Assembly (NCBI RefSeq): GCF_020216885.1
Contig: NZ_JAIWON010000131.1
Location: forward strand, 1 to 9,528
Reading direction: 5' to 3'
DNA from: Zymomonas sp.
GTDB lineage: Bacteria > Pseudomonadota > Alphaproteobacteria > Sphingomonadales > Sphingomonadaceae
DNA length: 9,528 nucleotides
A program made the position numbers and the translations under genes. Positions 6,843 to 9,528 of the stretch are shown here, in pieces (within the stretch, counting starts at the first letter, position 1; each line of letters opens with the position of its first letter). The notes beneath the pieces were generated by a model. That model searched no databases. It saw nothing but the letters and a program-made list of their open reading frames with translations, and was not told the origin of the DNA.

Positions 6843-6887
6843 ATCAAATTAAATCTGATTGTGTTTTGATTGCATCGTCTTTGTAGT

Positions 6888-6901
6888 ATCGTTGCAACGA
6901 T
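6888..6901. promoter_or_regulatory. Perfect 14-bp palindrome across the ntrY start codon
   Basis: ATCGTTGCAACGAT reads the same on both strands and includes the first two bases of the chosen ntrY ATG. A second perfect palindrome, ATAGCGCTAT, follows at 6910-6919. The first could be an operator or could form a small stem; as a hairpin it has no loop, so a protein-binding role is the likelier one if it has any. Confidence 0.4.
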
Positions 6902-9206
6902 GATGGAGGATAGCGCTATAGAAAGCACCAAAGAGACAGAGGTCGATCTGAAAAAAATCCGATTATGGCCTCTTTCCAAAAGAAAGCTTTATTATTTTCT
7001 CTATCGCCGCTTTCCGGCATGGGCGGAGACGCTTACCTTTGTCGCCTGTCTGGTTATTGCTTTTTTCAGCTATAGACTGGCTGTTTATCACGGGACACCT
7101 GCAAAGCCACTTAGCCCGCTTGTGATCGCTCTGTTGCTGGTCGCCAATCTGGTGCCTGCGATGATGTTGATGGTTCTACTGGCGAGAAGGCTTGCTTTGA
7201 GGCGGGCGGCCAAATCTCCATTAGGTGGGCGAGGGCGGCTTCATGTGCGTTTGGTCGCTATTTTTTCTATTGTTGCGGCTGTTCCTACCCTGTTAGTGGT
7301 TATTTTTGCCTCATTTCTATTCCAATACGGGGTCTCTTTCTGGTTTTCGGATAGCGCCCGTACCATTCTTGCTAATGCTGATCGGGTTGCTCAATCCTAT
7401 GTAAAGGAAAATACCGCCCGCATCATTGGCGATTTGAACGCAATGCCCAATGATTTTAGGGCAGCGTTATCGCAAGCCCCCATTGAAGATCCACGTTGGA
7501 GCCGCTTTATTTTTATGCAGCTCATCAACCGTGGTTTGAATGAAGTCGCCCTTTTACAGATGCCGCCTTCGGATACGGGCGCGCCGATTATGTTGGCAGG
7601 GGCGCTTACCGATACGCGCCCGTTAGAAAATCGCCTTCCTGCAAAGATGATCGCTTTACTACGGGATAAGCAGGCACATACGTCTATTTCTTCCGGTGAC
7701 CGGATTGAAGCCACTATTTTACTTGATGCCCATTCAAGACTCTATATCTATATTTCTCGCCAGCTTGACCCTGTTGTTCTGCTGCAGGCTTCTCGCGCCA
7801 AGACCGCATTGGGCGATTATAACCGTCTGGTTGAAAGTTCGCGCGTCTTACAAATTCGTTTTAATGGGGCATTATTGGTTGTCTCGCTGTTGATTGTTGC
7901 CATTGCGATTTATATCGCCTTTGTGGTCGCAGATCGTATTGTCCGGCCTATTTCTCATATGGTGGAAGCTGTCCGCCGCATTGGTTCCGGTGATCTTGGC
8001 GCGCGCACCCATCTAAAACATAATCGTGATGAAATCGGAACATTGGGCTTTGCCTTTAACCGCATGGCGAACAAGCTTGAAGAACAGACAAATACCTTGA
8101 TGTCTGTCAATTATTTGCTTGATAGCCGCCGTGCTTTTACGGAAGCGGTTTTGTCAGGTGTTTCTGCTGGCGTTTTGTCTGTTAACAGCCAACATACTAT
8201 CCAGCTTGTTAATCTTTCGGCACAAAATCTCTTAAAGGCTGATGAAAAAATCCTGATTGGTGAGAAACTCGATAATATCGCCCCTGAATTAGATAGCCTA
8301 CTGGCACAACAAGCTGGGGACAGTATCGTCCATATTCTAGTCGATAACGAACCCCGCACTTTCGCAGTCAGAGTTGTCAGAGCCGCTGATAATCACGTTT
8401 TGACTTTTGATGATATCACCCAGCAATTGGCGGATCAGCGTTCAGCGGCTTGGGCAGATGTAGCGCGTCGGATTGCCCATGAAATCAAAAACCCGCTTAC
8501 ACCGATTCAGCTCGCCGCTGAAAGATTACAGCGCCGTTATGGGCGTCAGATTACTTCGGATGAGGAAACTTTTAGCCGTCTGACCAGTACTATTGTCAGA
8601 CAAGTCGGGGATTTACGGCGGATGGTGGATGAATTTTCATCCTTTGCCCGAATGCCCAAGCCTGTATTCAGGAAAGAGGCCATAAGCGATATTGGCCGTC
8701 ACGCGCTATTCTTGCACGAGGTTGCCCATCCGCAAATAGGCTTTGTATTTGAATCACAAGAAGACTTGCCGCTCATGGTCTGTGATCAACGGCAATTAGG
8801 GCGGGCTTTGACTAATCTGGTCAAAAATGCTGTTGAGGCTATCGAAGAAAATGATCGCGGCGGCTCTGGCCATGTTTGGATGACTTTAAAACGGGAAGAT
8901 AGCCATTTGATTATAGAGGTTGCCGATGATGGTATCGGTCTGCCAAAAGAGCGGGAAAGATTAACCGAGCCTTATATGACAACCCGTGTTCGTGGCACCG
9001 GATTAGGCTTGGCTATTGTTAAAAAGATTGTTGAGGAACATGCCGGAACATTGACTTTTTCAGACCGCGAAGGTGGCGGAACAATCGTGCGTCTTTCTTT
9101 TGATCTGGTAGCTCTTGCGCCGGTAACAATCGAAAGTGTAGCAGAAAAGGGGATAGGTAATCAGGAACCCGCTATTCCCGGACTTACCCGATCAAGGAGC
9201 GAATAA
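6900..9206 (+). CDS. ntrY: Membrane sensor histidine kinase NtrY
   Basis: Sensor kinase of the NtrYX two-component system, which in alphaproteobacteria influences nitrogen metabolism, redox or envelope traits. The 768-residue protein has two N-terminal helices (about 44-62 and 72-96), a third (118-142), a presumed periplasmic region (145-318), and a fourth helix (321-345). Then come HAMP (341-397), PAS (about 412-505), HisKA with phospho-acceptor His527 in HEIKNPLTP, and an ATPase domain with N box NLVKNAVEA (639-647), G1 DDGIG (676-680) and G2 GTGLGL (699-704). ATG 6900 or 6903 is preferred to a TTG at 6870 that would add ten residues. No Shine-Dalgarno precedes the ATG; curiously GGAGGA lies just after it (6905-6910). 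Its stop overlaps the ntrX start by one base. Confidence 0.95.
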   Translation: MMEDSAIESTKETEVDLKKIRLWPLSKRKLYYFLYRRFPAWAETLTFVACLVIAFFSYRLAVYHGTPAKPLSPLVIALLLVANLVPAMMLMVLLARRLALRRAAKSPLGGRGRLHVRLVAIFSIVAAVPTLLVVIFASFLFQYGVSFWFSDSARTILANADRVAQSYVKENTARIIGDLNAMPNDFRAALSQAPIEDPRWSRFIFMQLINRGLNEVALLQMPPSDTGAPIMLAGALTDTRPLENRLPAKMIALLRDKQAHTSISSGDRIEATILLDAHSRLYIYISRQLDPVVLLQASRAKTALGDYNRLVESSRVLQIRFNGALLVVSLLIVAIAIYIAFVVADRIVRPISHMVEAVRRIGSGDLGARTHLKHNRDEIGTLGFAFNRMANKLEEQTNTLMSVNYLLDSRRAFTEAVLSGVSAGVLSVNSQHTIQLVNLSAQNLLKADEKILIGEKLDNIAPELDSLLAQQAGDSIVHILVDNEPRTFAVRVVRAADNHVLTFDDITQQLADQRSAAWADVARRIAHEIKNPLTPIQLAAERLQRRYGRQITSDEETFSRLTSTIVRQVGDLRRMVDEFSSFARMPKPVFRKEAISDIGRHALFLHEVAHPQIGFVFESQEDLPLMVCDQRQLGRALTNLVKNAVEAIEENDRGGSGHVWMTLKREDSHLIIEVADDGIGLPKERERLTEPYMTTRVRGTGLGLAIVKKIVEEHAGTLTFSDREGGGTIVRLSFDLVALAPVTIESVAEKGIGNQEPAIPGLTRSRSE
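9194..9199 (+). promoter_or_regulatory. Shine-Dalgarno sequence of ntrX
   Basis: AAGGAG, six bases before the ntrX ATG and inside the last codons of ntrY. With the TAATG overlap it indicates coupled translation of kinase and regulator. It is the strongest ribosome-binding site in the window and fixes the ntrX start. Confidence 0.8.
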
Positions 9207-9528
9207 TGGCGCTAGAAATTCTGGTCGTTGATGACGAAATGGACATTCGTGAACTGGTAGCGGGGGTTCTTGATGATGAAGGCTATGCCACAAGAACGGC
9301 TGCGGACAGTGATGCGACTTTACAGGCTTTAGCAGAAAGACGGCCTTCGCTGGTTTTACTGGATGTCTGGTTAAAAGGTTCGAAACTGGACGGTCTCGAA
9401 TTACTAGAAGAAATCAAACGGCGTGATCCGACTTTGCCAGTGCTGGTTATTTCCGGCCATGGCAATATCGACACGGCTGTAACGGCTATCCGACAAGGTG
9501 CCGTTGATTTCATCGAGAAACCCTTTGA
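9206..9528 (+). CDS. ntrX: Response regulator NtrX, receiver domain only (partial)
   Basis: The 107 codons seen before the window edge form a complete receiver domain. Acidic pocket Asp9 and Asp10 are in VVDDE, the phospho-acceptor Asp53 is in LLDVWL, Ser83 lies in VISGHG, and Lys105 in EKPF. DVWLKGSKLDGLE is characteristic of NtrX. The family continues with an AAA+ domain, usually of weakened sigma-54 type, and a Fis-type HTH, both outside the window. It is the cognate partner of the NtrY kinase just upstream and is translationally coupled to it. Confidence 0.93.
   Translation, partial: MALEILVVDDEMDIRELVAGVLDDEGYATRTAADSDATLQALAERRPSLVLLDVWLKGSKLDGLELLEEIKRRDPTLPVLVISGHGNIDTAVTAIRQGAVDFIEKPF

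Noticed and set aside
6855..6875. Possible sigma-54 promoter ending in TTGCA before ntrY
   Set aside because: The GC element is present at 6872-6873 but the required GG about ten bases upstream is absent (TG instead).
6737..6979. Minus-strand 80-codon ORF across the gap before ntrY
   Set aside because: Spans the AT-rich intergenic region and the ntrY start; low-complexity product, no Shine-Dalgarno, no motif.

Overview
This looks like a chromosomal stretch from an alphaproteobacterium, most probably a sphingomonad. The evidence is the fused bifunctional ispDF gene, the lipA-Coq10/RatA pair, and a dusB-(ntrBC-like)-ntrY-ntrX order, which is a familiar alphaproteobacterial arrangement. The moderate base composition, with many A/T-ending codons and AT-rich intergenic stretches, is unusual for sphingomonads and would suit Zymomonas. 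That genus call is an inference from gene order and composition, not from a database match.

Layout: (1) 1-1168, minus strand: a beta-class carbonic anhydrase followed after 15 bp by a DMT/EamA-type transporter that runs off the left edge. (2) 1169-1268: a divergent control region with a candidate promoter for the carbonic anhydrase and a 10-bp imperfect dyad. (3) 1269-2683, plus strand: lipA (lipoyl synthase) translationally coupled to a Coq10/RatA START-domain protein, then a rho-independent terminator near 2788-2830. (4) 2863-5265, minus strand: an apparent operon ispDF - four-cysteine exported protein - pncC/cinA-like, convergent with lipA-ratA. (5) 5266-5416: a divergent intergenic region. 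(6) 5417-9528, plus strand: dusB, a 104-residue Fis-type HTH protein, ntrY (membrane sensor kinase), and ntrX (response regulator, cut off by the right edge).

Together the genes are mostly housekeeping: lipoylation, quinone binding, isoprenoid precursor synthesis by the MEP pathway, NMN salvage, tRNA dihydrouridine formation, CO2/bicarbonate interconversion, and a nitrogen/redox-type two-component system. The most notable feature is that dusB is not followed by full ntrB and ntrC genes. In their place is a small ORF that looks like only the DNA-binding tail of NtrC, kept intact without its receiver or sigma-54 ATPase domains. I saw no mobile elements, CRISPR arrays, tRNA or rRNA genes, and no novel multi-gene system.
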